Assembly (NCBI GenBank): GCA_002713695.1
Contig: PAUB01000047.1
Location: 104,462 to 168,461 of the forward strand
Source: Opitutaceae bacterium
Lineage (GTDB): Bacteria > Verrucomicrobiota > Verrucomicrobiia > Opitutales > Opitutaceae
DNA: 64,000 bases
Direction: 5' to 3'
Below the pieces are notes generated by a model. The model did not search any database and was not told the origin of the DNA. It saw nothing but the letters and a program-made list of their open reading frames with translations. Made by a program: the position numbers and the translations under genes. Shown here piece after piece: positions 36,992 to 48,899 of the stretch; position 1 is the first letter of the stretch; each line of letters begins with the position of its first letter.

Positions 36992-37762
36992 ATGAAAATA
37001 TCCCAAGTTGCTGCCCAATTTTATACCCTCCGTGATTATTGCCAAACGTCAGACTCACTCGCCAAGACTGCAAAGCGTGTTCGCGAGATAGGTTATGAAG
37101 CTGTGCAGATTAGCGGGATCGGCCCGATCCCTGATGACGAGGTGCTGACGATTATGCAGGGTGAGGGTCTCGAAATTTGTGCCACTCATGAGCCCTCCCA
37201 TGAAGTGTTGGACGAACCGCATAAAGTCGTGGAGCGGTTGCAAAGATTGGACTGCAAGCTGACCGCGTATCCTTATCCAGCGGATATCGATTTCACCAAC
37301 CGTGAACACGTGGAAACTTTGGTGCGCAAATTGGATTCGTCTGGTGCCGTGCTCCGCGAAGCGGGGATGCAGCTGGGTTATCATAATCACGGGATCGAAT
37401 TCATCCAGTTCGAGGGCGCGCCGGTGCTTGAATACATTTACGCGAACACTTCACCGGAGAATCTGGTCGGCGAAATAGACACCTACTGGATTCATTATGG
37501 CGGTGGCGATGTGGTGGAGTGGGTGAAGAAGTTGCGCGGTCGGCAGCCGTTTATTCACTTAAAGGATTATGGCTTCACACGGGAGAATGCTCCTACGTGG
37601 TGCGAGATCGGCGCGGGCACATTGCCTTTTGATCGAATCATCTCAGAAGCCGAGGCCGGTGGCTGCGAATGGTTTATCGTCGAGCAGGATACCTGTCCCG
37701 GTGATCCGATTGATTCGTTGCGCCAGAGCTTTGATCACATCAAAGCGAATCTGGTGAGTTGA
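36992..37762 (+). CDS. Sugar phosphate isomerase/epimerase (xylose isomerase-like TIM barrel)
   Basis: A 256-residue protein of the AP_endonuc_2/xylose isomerase-like superfamily. Metal-site candidates are in L-G-Y-H-N-H-G-I-E-F, V-G-E-I-D-T-Y-W-I and F-I-H-L-K-D-Y, with a final E-Q-D pattern in W-F-I-V-E-Q-D-T. Such proteins isomerise or dehydrate sugars and inositols. The ATG at 36992 is used. It is not in an obvious operon; the substrate is unknown. Confidence 0.88.
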   Translation: MKISQVAAQFYTLRDYCQTSDSLAKTAKRVREIGYEAVQISGIGPIPDDEVLTIMQGEGLEICATHEPSHEVLDEPHKVVERLQRLDCKLTAYPYPADIDFTNREHVETLVRKLDSSGAVLREAGMQLGYHNHGIEFIQFEGAPVLEYIYANTSPENLVGEIDTYWIHYGGGDVVEWVKKLRGRQPFIHLKDYGFTRENAPTWCEIGAGTLPFDRIISEAEAGGCEWFIVEQDTCPGDPIDSLRQSFDHIKANLVS

Positions 37763-37778
37763 GAATCAAAGCTTACGC

Positions 37779-38745
37779 TTAGACGTAGATCGTTTGGCCG
37801 GGATCGAGCACGCTAAATTCTGAGTCTGGAATTCCGGTCGCGGCTAGTGCTTCTGGTGGGGCTTCTCGTCCTTCGTCGGTGAGTTGGAAGGTGCCCCAGT
37901 ACACGGCGACACTTCGCTCCGCTTCTAGCTCGCGGTGGATTTGAACCGCTTCTTCGGGATTACAATGTTGTGCGGCCATGAACCAACGCGGCTCGTAGGC
38001 ACCGATCGGGATGATGCCGAGATCAGGAGCTCCGGCTCGCTGACGAATGTCGCGAAACATGTGATCATCGTAACCGGTGTCACCGATTGAGGCGACGCGC
38101 CTTGCGCCGGTTTGCACATAGAAGCCGCCCCCAGAGGCGTTCGTTGCGGGTGCCGCTCAGTCGTTTGCTCCAGTGTCGCGCGGGTGTGATCGTGACCTGA
38201 TCCAGATTGGTGATTTTGTGAGTCTGCCACCAATCCAATTCCACGATGCGTTCGGCGGCGAAACCTGCTCGACGCAACAGACCGCCATTTCCGAGCGGAG
38301 TTATCGCGAGTGGTTGTGACGCGTTGTTCAATCGTTCAAGAGAAGGCAGGTCGCAGTGATCGTAGTGGTCATGACTAAGCAGCCCCACGTCGATTGAGGG
38401 CAGATTATCAAATGCGATTCCGGCGAGATGAACTCTGCGTGGCCCGAGCCGACCCCAAGGTCCGGCGCAGGGACTGAAAACGGGATCGATAATCCAGGTG
38501 GTGGTGAAGCTGCGCAGCATTGTGGTGGCGTGGTTGATCCAGGTGCACGCGACGCCGTCATGATCCGGTTTTTTTTGGGAGGGGGGGAGGACATGCGTTT
38601 CGATCTCTATGCTTTTCGACCATCGCTCGCCACGACTGGTCATGCGCCATCGCAGCACTTCTCCCCAATTTCGATTGATGTGCACACCGGGATTGAAGAA
38701 CCGGTGGCCGTCGCTGTGATCTGAAATGGGGAAGGGCGGCGGCAT
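37779..38745 (-). pseudogene. MBL-fold hydrolase (NAPE-PLD/UlaG-like), frameshifted
   Basis: The N-terminal part has I-N-H-A-T, I-D-P-V-F-S and the zinc motif L-L-S-H-D-H-Y-D-H-C-D, then T-P-A-R-H-W-S. After R-N-E-R-L-W the frame breaks at a run of five G on the minus strand (38128-38132); removing one restores W-G-G-F-Y-V-Q-T-G and the rest, including I-G-D-T-G-Y-D-D-H. The family has zinc-dependent phospholipase or lactonase activity. A sequencing or assembly error at this homopolymer is a real alternative to a pseudogene. The start is ATG 38745. Confidence 0.8.
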
Positions 38746-38809
38746 CGTCACTAGAATGTGCGCAGGCGTTCTCGTTTGCCAACTTCTCTCAGTGGTTTTG
38801 TCTGCGACT

Positions 38810-39376
38810 ATGAGGATAACCGGTGGTCAAGCGCGGGGAATTACTTTGGTCACGCCCAAAGGGGATGCCACGCGTCCGGCGACCGACGGAATGCGCGAGG
38901 CAGTATTTTCGAGTTTAGGGCCACGTGTTAATGAGGCGCATTTCCTCGATCTGTTTGCCGGGAGCGGTGCTTATGGATTGGAGGCTTTGAGTCGTGGCGC
39001 GAGCAGCGGAACTTGGGTGGAACGAAATGGCCGCGCGGCAGGGTGTATTAAAAAAAACATCGCGGCGGTGGGCAAAAGCCTCAGACGCGAGCTGATCGAT
39101 TCGAATGTCGTGATGGCGGATGCGCTGACGTTGCCGTGGAGCAAACCTATGTTGCCGGATCTCGTGTTTATCGATCCGCCTTATGATATCATCCTGGAAG
39201 TGCATGAACGATTATTCAGCGGATTGGCGAAGCTGTTGGCTGCCCATCCTGATCCGTGGATCGTATTTGAAATGCCGGGCGAGATCGAATTGGCGCCCGA
39301 AGGTTGGGAGCTGGTGAAACGCCTCGGCAAAGGCGCGCGGCAGCCTTCGGTGAGGTTTTACCGTCGCGCTACATGA
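38810..39376 (+). CDS. rsmD: 16S rRNA (guanine(966)-N(2))-methyltransferase
   Basis: SAM-dependent methylation of G966 in 16S rRNA. The 188-residue protein begins with M-R-I-T-G-G-Q-A-R-G and has R-P-A-T-D-G-M-R-E-A-V-F, the SAM motif L-D-L-F-A-G-S-G-A-Y-G-L-E and catalytic F-I-D-P-P-Y. The ATG at 38810 is fixed by the conserved N-terminus. Its end overlaps the converging rsmE by 8 bases. Confidence 0.94.
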   Translation: MRITGGQARGITLVTPKGDATRPATDGMREAVFSSLGPRVNEAHFLDLFAGSGAYGLEALSRGASSGTWVERNGRAAGCIKKNIAAVGKSLRRELIDSNVVMADALTLPWSKPMLPDLVFIDPPYDIILEVHERLFSGLAKLLAAHPDPWIVFEMPGEIELAPEGWELVKRLGKGARQPSVRFYRRAT

Positions 39377-40079
39377 GCCCGCGCTGCGCTTTGATGATCG
39401 CGACGGCGGCAGTGACGGCAGTTTCAAGCCGCAACACACGCTCGCCCAGATGTGCGATGGTGAAACCGGATTGCCGTAAGAGATCGCGTTCTTTTGGTGA
39501 CCAACCTCGCTCCGCGCCAAGCGCGATTGCGACAGAAGTGTCACCAGCTTGGTGACACTTTGAGAGGGCGGCGGTGCCTTCGTAGTTATCGAGAGCGATG
39601 CGAGCTGAGTCGGCTGGAAGCGTGGCGATCGTGGTTTGGAGAGTTTGGCCGTGGGTGACTTCGGGGATGCGAGTGCAAAAGGCCTGCGCAACTCCGGCTT
39701 GCAGGTGACGTTGCCATTCTTCTGATTTCCACAGTGTGCTTTGCGCGTATGAGGATTCGCCACGTTCAGTAATGACAAAGTGTAGAGCGGCGACGCCGAG
39801 CGTGGCGGCTTCTTGTAAAATTTTGCGGGCGGTTTGGGGACGGGGAAGTCCGATGATCAGGGTTAGGGGATCCGCGGGCGGAGGTTTGGCTGACCAAGTG
39901 TAGGTGAGCTCAAGATTTTCGGTGTTGATGGCCACGAGCGTGGCTTTGCCTCGTGGACCGTTGATGCGGCCAACATCGAAGGTATCGCCAATCTGACGCC
40001 GCAGCACTTTGAGAATGTGCACGGCGCGTGGATCCTCCTTGGGCAGGGGGCGTGCGATTTCTTCGGGATGCAGAAGCAT
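39369..40079 (-). CDS. rsmE: 16S rRNA (uracil(1498)-N(3))-methyltransferase
   Basis: SPOUT-class methyltransferase of 236 residues. The N-terminal PUA-like part has H-I-L-K-V-L-R, and the knot region has A-L-G-A-E-R-G-W-S-P-K-E, L-G-E-R-V-L-R-L-E-T-A, both diagnostic. The ATG at 40079 is preferred over GTG at 40088. It converges on rsmD. Confidence 0.94.
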   Translation of the reverse strand: MLLHPEEIARPLPKEDPRAVHILKVLRRQIGDTFDVGRINGPRGKATLVAINTENLELTYTWSAKPPPADPLTLIIGLPRPQTARKILQEAATLGVAALHFVITERGESSYAQSTLWKSEEWQRHLQAGVAQAFCTRIPEVTHGQTLQTTIATLPADSARIALDNYEGTAALSKCHQAGDTSVAIALGAERGWSPKERDLLRQSGFTIAHLGERVLRLETAVTAAVAIIKAQRGLM

Positions 40080-40136
40080 GAGATTCACCGAAGATCAGAT
40101 TGCGGATTGCAGAGAAGGTGTCGCGCCGTAAATTTC

Positions 40137-40694
40137 GTGATCGTGAATAACGATGTGCAAACAGTTCCAGCGGTAGCTTCATTTAAACGGGCCGGGGTTA
40201 AGGAGACGGTCGTGCTCTTGGCGATCGCGTGGATGATTCCGTTTCTCGTGCATGTTTTGCCGTGGAGCGGGGAGATTCCTCTGGGTGCTCATTTGCTGCC
40301 GATGTTTTGGGCGACGTTTGCGAGTGTCCATTTGTTTGGTTTGCGCATCGGTCTGCTCGTGGGGTTGTTTGCGCCGGTGATGAATTTAGTGGTCACGGGG
40401 TTTCCCGTGTCGCGCTGGCAAATGGTGCTCGGGTTTGAGCTGATCGTTTTTGCTCTGGCTGCATGGTGGTTGGTGCGCCGCACTCCGCGCCATTGGTTTT
40501 TGGCGCCAGCGAGTTATCTGGCAGCAAAGGCTGCCTCGACTTTGGTGCACATGACGGTGGCTCCGTTTGGTGATATCGGTTCGCCGAGCGCCTTTTGGAT
40601 CGAATCATTACGCAATGGACTCCCAGGCTTGGTGATCTTGGTGACGATCAATCTTGCTTTGATAAAAGTGTATCCGAAGCAGCAGGCGGAGTGA
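40137..40694 (+). CDS. Multi-pass membrane protein, ECF S-component-like
   Basis: About 185 residues with five or six hydrophobic helices (L-L-A-I-A-W-M-I-P-F-L-V-H-V, L-P-M-F-W-A-T-F-A, L-L-V-G-L-F-A-P-V-M-N, V-L-G-F-E-L-I-V-F-A and L-V-I-L-V-T-I-N). The layout and the Pro/Gly-rich loops resemble substrate-binding S components of ECF vitamin transporters, but this is an inference. The start is probably GTG at 40137 or 40143. It ends 4 bases before the phosphoribosyltransferase, so the two are likely coupled. Confidence 0.7.
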   Translation: MIVNNDVQTVPAVASFKRAGVKETVVLLAIAWMIPFLVHVLPWSGEIPLGAHLLPMFWATFASVHLFGLRIGLLVGLFAPVMNLVVTGFPVSRWQMVLGFELIVFALAAWWLVRRTPRHWFLAPASYLAAKAASTLVHMTVAPFGDIGSPSAFWIESLRNGLPGLVILVTINLALIKVYPKQQAE

Positions 40695-40698
40695 GCTG

Positions 40699-41106
40699 AT
40701 GACGCCACTGAAGTTTGAAGATCTCAGCGCGCCTTTAAAGGCGTGGGAGTTTCCCGCGCGAATCGACGGGGTAGTGGGGATCGCGTCGGGTGGCGTGGTG
40801 CCAGCGGTGATGGTAGCGCAACAGCTTGGCGTGGGATTGAGGGTGATCGCGTTGAATTATCGCGATGAGGCCAATGAGCCGCGACATGCTGAGCCTAAGC
40901 TGCTTTCCGAAATACCCGATCTGGGGGACTGGCGCCGGATTCTGTTGGTAGACGACGTGTATGTGTCTGGTCGCAGTTGGGAAGCGGCTCGGCGACATCT
41001 GCCGGAGGAGGTCGAAGTGCTTCCGTTTGTTTTCAAGGGGAAGCAGGATTTCGCGTTGATTAGCGATCTCGACGGCTGTGTGCGTTGGCCGTGGCGCACA
41101 GATTGA
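40699..41106 (+). CDS. Phosphoribosyltransferase-type protein
   Basis: A 135-residue type I PRT fold. The PRPP motif I-L-L-V-D-D-V-Y-V-S-G-R-S is clear, as is the upstream I-A-S-G-G-V-V-P-A loop. These enzymes salvage bases or act as regulators. The close link to an ECF-like membrane protein suggests uptake and salvage of a base or nucleoside-like compound, though no substrate can be named. Confidence 0.85.
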   Translation: MTPLKFEDLSAPLKAWEFPARIDGVVGIASGGVVPAVMVAQQLGVGLRVIALNYRDEANEPRHAEPKLLSEIPDLGDWRRILLVDDVYVSGRSWEAARRHLPEEVEVLPFVFKGKQDFALISDLDGCVRWPWRTD

Positions 41107-41110
41107 GTGG

Positions 41111-41181
41111 TGCGGGTGGACGGAATCGAACCGACGACATCTGTGTGGAAGACAGAGGTTTTACCACTAAACTACACCCGC
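41111..41181 (-). tRNA. tRNA-Gly(TCC)
   Basis: Read on the minus strand: acceptor stem GCGGGTG/CACCCGC, discriminator A, D arm with AGTGGTA, anticodon arm TCTGT-CTTCCAC-ACAGA with anticodon TCC, and T arm with GGTTCGATTCC. The CCA end is not encoded. Confidence 0.95.
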
Positions 41182-41332
41182 GTGCGTTTGGGAGCTTCGC
41201 GGAGGTTGCATGTTGGTCAAGCCTGTCTTGTGACGATGCTGAGGAATTCTGAGATGATATTTATTGCTCTTTTTTACAAAATCTGGCGCCAAATGGGATT
41301 GCGGTGCTCATGAGGGGCGTTTGGCAGGGGAG

Positions 41333-41470
41333 ATGGCTATGATTTCCTCGGCATCTTCTAAAAGTGCTCCCAAAGGTGCGAAACCGAAGAAAGGTGGTGG
41401 ATTGATGGCGGCACAGGCTCTGGCCAAACAAAAGTCACTCGAGAAGCGGGCCAAGAAATACAAGCTCCCG
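41333..41470 (+). pseudogene. Start of an unrecognised Lys-rich protein, truncated
   Basis: An ATG at 41339 (or 41333) follows AGGGGAG, a good ribosome site, and encodes about 45 Lys/Ala/Ser-rich residues (K-P-K-K-G-G-G-L-M-A-A-Q-A-L-A-K). At about 41470 the sequence becomes that of a sigma-54 activator in another frame. This looks like a gene front joined to another gene's back by a deletion. Little else can be said. Confidence 0.4.
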
Positions 41471-41907
41471 ATGAGGGTAAATTTCATGACGAGTTGTTTT
41501 ATCGGGTCGCATCACTCCCCGTGGTGGTTCCGGCGGTGCGTGATCGTTCAGAGGATATTCCTTTGCTGGTGAAGCACTACACGGTGCAAATGTCTAATCC
41601 TCATATTGATACGAATATGGTGGAGTTCACCGAAGATGCGATGGCCCTGCTGACTTCCTATCACTGGTCCGGCAATCTTACGGAGCTGTTTCAAGTAATC
41701 TCGAAAATCGTTTCCACTTCAGAAGCCAGATTGATCACCGCGCAGCAACTGCCGCTGAGATTGAGTGAATTAAAAAGCTGGCCGAGCCTAGACGAGTATC
41801 TTGTCGGACAGAAAAGCAAGTATTGTGACATGGTATTGCATGCTTGTCATGGCGACAAAGCCGCCGCGGCGCGGGTTTTGAAGATTGAGACCTCGCAACT
41901 TGACTAG
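41470..41907 (+). pseudogene. Sigma-54-dependent activator, C-terminal remnant
   Basis: The frame from 41470 has the end of an NtrC-type AAA+ domain (G-K-F-H-D-E-L-F-Y-R-V, V-R-D-R-S-E-D-I-P-L-L, Y-H-W-S-G-N-L-T-E-L) and a Fis-type DNA-binding helix region (G-D-K-A-A-A-A-R-V-L-K-I). The Walker A, Walker B and GAFTGA parts and any receiver domain are absent. The motif is W-S-G-N-L-T-E-L where W-P-G-N-V-R-E-L is usual, a sign of drift. The stop is at 41905. Confidence 0.82.
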
Positions 41908-41960
41908 GGCGTTGCCCTTTTTGTGGGGCAGTTGAGGCAAATTTGCGGGTTAATTGACTT

Positions 41961-41990
41961 CCCGCTTGCGACGAATGAGCGGGATCGCAA
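41961..41990 (+). promoter_or_regulatory. Alternative hairpins upstream of carB
   Basis: CCCGCT (41961-41966) can pair with AGCGGG (41978-41983), or TGCGA (41967-41971) with TCGCA (41985-41989). The two cannot easily coexist. The structure ends 22 bases before the carB ATG. Such short arms can occur by chance. Confidence 0.25.
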
Positions 41991-42011
41991 CCTTCGTAAA
42001 AATCCACGTCC

Positions 42012-45254
<3,243 letters not shown>

Positions 45255-45411
45255 CCGCGGGCGGTTACCTTTACGGTGTGCTCATGCGCTAGAATTCCCG
45301 GTCTTGCGCGAGGAAATCGAGCCCGCTGCGTTTGGATGAGCCTATTTTACGGCATTTACATGCCGTGGTGGGTTTGTTTGGGTCACGGTTTTTCAGCATC
45401 AAACCATTCGT

Positions 45412-46155
45412 ATGAGCAATTCAGACCATCCCCATTCTCCCGCCGTTTCTGGTGAGGAAACTCCTATCACTTCCAGCATCGAAGAAAAGCTGCACCATTT
45501 TTGGGAGCGTTATCGCACGGTGATCGTAGCGCTCTGTGTGGTGGTGGTGGTAGTTATCCTTGGGCGGGGAGTCACAGAATATCTCGCCGGGCAACAAATG
45601 CAGGCAGTGCAAGCGGACTACGCGTTGGCGGACTCTCCTGAAAAGCTGAAGCAATTTGCCGATGATAATGAGGGGCACGAATTGGCTGCTGTGGCTCGAG
45701 TGCAAGTCGCCGATGCTGCGTATGCAGACGGTCAGGGCGCAGCCGCGATTGAGTCTTATCGTAAAGCGGTTGAAGCTTTGAAGGATGGCCCGCTTGCTGA
45801 TCGAGCTGCGCTTGGTTTGGCAATGTCGCAAATTATGGCCGGTAAAAATACTGAAGGCATCGCGTCGCTGGAAGTCTTGGAATCGTCTGAAGACGTCGCC
45901 TCTGGCGTGCGTGTTGAGGCTGCTTACCATTTAGCCCGCTTGGCGCATTCAGATAATGATGCGGCAACGGTGAAGACTCATAACGACCGGATCATGCTGA
46001 TCGACCCTGCCAGTCTGTGGGCTCAGCGAGTCATCGCTCTGCAGATCGAGGAGGCTCCTGTGATGTCTGCGACTACATCGACGGACGTCTTAGAGGCAGA
46101 GACGGCGCATGAAGCTGAACCGGTCATCCGGTTAAATCTCTCGGGCAGCGAGTAA
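45412..46155 (+). CDS. Membrane-anchored TPR protein, YfgM-like
   Basis: A 247-residue protein with a cytoplasmic N-terminus, one membrane helix at about residues 37-54 (V-I-V-A-L-C-V-V-V-V-V-V-I-L) and an outer part with TPR-type helical repeats (Y-A-D-G-Q-G-A-A-A-I-E-S-Y; G-L-A-M-S-Q-I-M-A-G-K). YfgM-type proteins assist the Sec translocon and envelope protein folding; the homology is by layout. The C-terminal tail is acidic and ends L-N-L-S-G-S-E. Confidence 0.75.
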   Translation: MSNSDHPHSPAVSGEETPITSSIEEKLHHFWERYRTVIVALCVVVVVVILGRGVTEYLAGQQMQAVQADYALADSPEKLKQFADDNEGHELAAVARVQVADAAYADGQGAAAIESYRKAVEALKDGPLADRAALGLAMSQIMAGKNTEGIASLEVLESSEDVASGVRVEAAYHLARLAHSDNDAATVKTHNDRIMLIDPASLWAQRVIALQIEEAPVMSATTSTDVLEAETAHEAEPVIRLNLSGSE

Positions 46156-46177
46156 GATGGATTTGCGGCCACAAAAA

Positions 46178-46211
46178 ATCCGCAGGTCGCGAATGGCGAC
46201 TATCTGCGGAT
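46178..46211 (-). terminator. Terminator of tRNA-Pro
   Basis: Stem ATCCGCAG/CTGCGGAT, a three-base bulge, then GTCGC/GCGAC with a five-base loop; followed on the minus strand by a T run. It lies just 3' of the tRNA. Confidence 0.8.
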
Positions 46212-46213
46212 AA

Positions 46214-46290
46214 TGGTCGGGGCGGAGGGATTCGAACCCCCGGCCTCCTGCTCCCAAAGCAGGCGCTCTACCAGGCTAAGCTACGCCCCG
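46214..46290 (-). tRNA. tRNA-Pro(TGG)
   Basis: Minus strand: acceptor CGGGGCG/CGCCCCG, discriminator A, encoded CCA at 46214-46216, anticodon arm CCTGC-TTTGGGA-GCAGG with anticodon TGG, and T arm with GGTTCGAATCC. Confidence 0.96.
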
Positions 46291-46473
46291 ACGACAGGCG
46301 ATCAAGGGGGACGATTTTTTGAAGGTTGTCAATGATGGTGACCATTCATTTTCAAAAACCTTCTTCGTGGCGGAGATTCGAACCGCAAATAATCGTATCT
46401 CAGGGACGCGCATCGACAATCTATCCTTGCGTCAAGGCGCGATTCGGGTAGTTCTCAAGGTCACTTTATACCC

Positions 46474-46956
46474 ATGGATACTATCTCTCGCGAAAATAAC
46501 AGCATGCTTCCGGTCGGCGCGATAATCGTCGGCGTAATCGGGCTGCTGCTCGGCGGCTATTCCGCTATCAAGCTCTCCAGCGTCAACCGCACCTTAGCGG
46601 AACAGCAGGAGAAAATGGCACGATTCGATTCGATCGAATCCCAAGTCGGCACTTCCTCCTTGGCGAGCGAGAAAGTGACCCGCGACGTGAGCGCTTTGAC
46701 GCGTTCGACGCAAGACGCCTTCAATCAAGTCGGCGCAGAACTCGCCAAACTTCGCGGTGAAATCACGAAGTTTAACGTAGCTCCGAAGGCTCCGGCAGTC
46801 GCGGGCCCAGATGAGTATATCGTGAAGGTTGGAGACTCGGGTATGAAGATTGCGACAGCTCAGGGTGTATCTTGGAACGATTTACAGTCGGTTAACCCCG
46901 GAGTTAGCTGGAATCGTCTCGCGATTGGGCAGACGCTCAAGCTGCCGAAGAAGTAA
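46474..46956 (+). CDS. Membrane-anchored LysM-domain protein
   Basis: 160 residues: a hydrophobic anchor at about 12-30 (V-G-A-I-I-V-G-V-I-G-L-L-L-G-G), a coiled-coil-like stretch with heptad spacing (about 38-95), and a C-terminal LysM domain (Y-I-V-K-V-G-D-S-G-M-K-I-A, W-N-D-L-Q-S-V-N-P-G, I-G-Q-T-L-K-L-P). LysM binds peptidoglycan, so the protein probably links the inner membrane and the cell wall. A terminator follows. Confidence 0.88.
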   Translation: MDTISRENNSMLPVGAIIVGVIGLLLGGYSAIKLSSVNRTLAEQQEKMARFDSIESQVGTSSLASEKVTRDVSALTRSTQDAFNQVGAELAKLRGEITKFNVAPKAPAVAGPDEYIVKVGDSGMKIATAQGVSWNDLQSVNPGVSWNRLAIGQTLKLPKK

Positions 46957-46977
46957 GGCTGCTTGTTTCATTTTTAC

Positions 46978-47006
46978 GCCTCCTCGATCTTTTAGATCCT
47001 GGAGGC
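46978..47006 (+). terminator. Terminator after the LysM gene
   Basis: Stem GCCTCC/GGAGGC with an inner GATCT/AGATC hairpin and a run of six T after 47006. Confidence 0.88.
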
Positions 47007-47019
47007 TTTTTTATTTCTG

Positions 47020-47598
47020 ATGCATTCACCCGAAAATACACCGTCACGCTGGGAGCGATTGGGTAGCCGATCGCTGGCGAAGACGCGGATCTTCGATTTG
47101 GATGAAATTAAGTTTCGGCATCCGGTGCGTCAGACTGAACGCGACTTCGTCGTGCTTAACCCACCGGATTGGGTCAACGTGATCGCACTGACGTCCGATC
47201 ATCAGATCGTGTTGGTGAAACAGTTTCGCTATGGGCTCGATGATTTTGCCTTGGAGATCCCCGGCGGAGTGATTGATCCCGGCGAGGATTTTATGGCAGC
47301 CGGTATCCGTGAGCTGCGTGAAGAGACTGGCTATGAAGGCTCTCATGCGCAGTTGCTCGGCACGGTAGATCCCAATCCTGCCTTTCAGAGAAATCGGTCG
47401 CACCTGATCATGGTTACCGATGCGAAGTGCACGGCTGAAATCGCGTGGGATCCTGATGAGGAGATCGAAATTTCACTCCTGCCCGTGGATGAAGTGCTCG
47501 CGTTGGCACGCAATGGTGGGATCACCCATAGTTTGGTGCTTAATGCGTTGTTTATGTTCGAGCCCTGGTGGCGAGAATTGAAGGGCCGTGGCGTTTGA
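47020..47598 (+). CDS. NUDIX hydrolase, ADP-ribose pyrophosphatase-like
   Basis: Cleaves nucleoside diphosphates linked to another group. The Nudix box G-G-V-I-D-P-G-E-D-F then A-G-I-R-E-L-R-E-E-T-G-Y is complete. The N-terminal strand pair and D-L-D-E-I-K-F-R-H-P resemble ADP-ribose pyrophosphatases. It follows the LysM terminator and precedes the PaaK-like gene by 41 bases. The substrate is inferred from family resemblance only. Confidence 0.88.
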   Translation: MHSPENTPSRWERLGSRSLAKTRIFDLDEIKFRHPVRQTERDFVVLNPPDWVNVIALTSDHQIVLVKQFRYGLDDFALEIPGGVIDPGEDFMAAGIRELREETGYEGSHAQLLGTVDPNPAFQRNRSHLIMVTDAKCTAEIAWDPDEEIEISLLPVDEVLALARNGGITHSLVLNALFMFEPWWRELKGRGV

Positions 47599-47639
47599 CT
47601 TCACCGTGGGGACGAGTTTCCTGCCCCAAGTAAGTTTCC

Positions 47640-48899
47640 ATGTCTGCACCCGTATTCGCTAATTCCACCGCTACCTTAGACGCGACCTCTGGTCAGGAGC
47701 ACGTGCCACCTTCGTTTGAGAAGGAGATCAGGAGTATCTATGAGCACAGTCCGCTCTACGGTCGCCGCTTTCCTTTGCATGACGAAACTCTGCAATGGTC
47801 GTGCTACCGCGAAATGCCCACTCTTTCCAAAGAGGATATAATCGAGCAGGGCCCGCAGGCTTTCTTTGAGGATTACGCCGAGATAGAACGTGGTTTTCAG
47901 GATAATCGCTACGAATACGAATCAACGGGAGGCACGACGCAGCTGCCCATGACGGTGGTGATGGAAGAGGGATGGTGGGATGCTCAAACTGAGCGTGCAT
48001 ACCTCGCGTCCCCGATTCTCAAGCAGTTCGTTGGGCGACCTTATCGTAAGTGCGTGCTCGCGCCGATTGGTTGCTCGAGCAACTTGTGTCCCTACGAGGA
48101 TCATCCTTTTCCTAATCGTTATTTCGATGGCACGGTCTATTTAAATCTTTCGAGTGATCCGTTTTCGTTTCCTGAGCCTGAGTGGGATCGGATTATTATG
48201 GAACTGCAGGCGACGAAGCCTGAAGTGATCGAAGGAGAACCCGTCTATCTTTCTCTGTTGGCTCGCGCGGCTCAGAAGCGCGGCGTGACTGTCCCCAGCG
48301 TGAAAGTGGTTATTCTGACTTATGGTAAGGCGAGTCGTCAGCATGGGGCGCGAATCGCGGAAGTATTCCCAGGTAAGCAAGTCGATCTCTATGGTTCAAC
48401 CGAGGCGGGTTACCTATTTGTCGGAGAGGCATTTCAAGATGATTCTCAGGTGGTCGATGATAATGCATTCATTGAACTCGTGCCTTGCCGTGAGAAACTG
48501 GCCGACGTGTTTCAGATCTTCGTGACGACGCGGGATCGCGTGGCCATGCCTTTGCTTCGTTACCACACCGGCGATATCGTTCAGAAATTGCCGACTGGCT
48601 ATCGTTTACTGGGCCGCGAGCGTGATTTGCATTTCCGGCCGGATGGTTCGGTCGTGTCGGTTTACGATATTGATGCTGCGCTGCCCGAAGGTTTCGCGGC
48701 TTGGCACTACAGCCTAGTGCAGACGAGTGCGAACCGCTGGGATTTCCATTACGTCTCCGATCAAACGGCTCCTGACAATCTTGAGGCGAACCTTGCGGCA
48801 ATGCTAGGCAAGGGTATTCGGGTTAATGCCTTCCGACGGCGGGTGATCGCTCCGACGGCGAGCGGTAAGTTTGCATTACTCAAACCGCTGCCTCGCTGA
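47640..48899 (+). CDS. PaaK-like AMP-forming ligase
   Basis: A 419-residue adenylating enzyme resembling phenylacetate-CoA ligase and coenzyme F390 synthetase. The AMP-binding S-T-G-G-T-T loop is at about residues 96-101, Y-G-S-T-E-A-G in mid-protein and Y-H-T-G-D-I-V with its Asp later. No phenylacetate pathway is nearby, so the acyl substrate is unknown. The C-terminal lid is short. Confidence 0.78.
   Translation: MSAPVFANSTATLDATSGQEHVPPSFEKEIRSIYEHSPLYGRRFPLHDETLQWSCYREMPTLSKEDIIEQGPQAFFEDYAEIERGFQDNRYEYESTGGTTQLPMTVVMEEGWWDAQTERAYLASPILKQFVGRPYRKCVLAPIGCSSNLCPYEDHPFPNRYFDGTVYLNLSSDPFSFPEPEWDRIIMELQATKPEVIEGEPVYLSLLARAAQKRGVTVPSVKVVILTYGKASRQHGARIAEVFPGKQVDLYGSTEAGYLFVGEAFQDDSQVVDDNAFIELVPCREKLADVFQIFVTTRDRVAMPLLRYHTGDIVQKLPTGYRLLGRERDLHFRPDGSVVSVYDIDAALPEGFAAWHYSLVQTSANRWDFHYVSDQTAPDNLEANLAAMLGKGIRVNAFRRRVIAPTASGKFALLKPLPR

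Noticed and set aside
38568..38594. T8 and G7 homopolymers inside the MBL gene as phase-variation tracts
   Set aside because: The reading frame is correct across both; the actual frame break is at the G5 run 38128-38132.
41961..41990. H-type pseudoknot upstream of carB
   Set aside because: The linker between the stems would be zero and one base, too short to cross the helices, so alternative hairpins are the more realistic reading.
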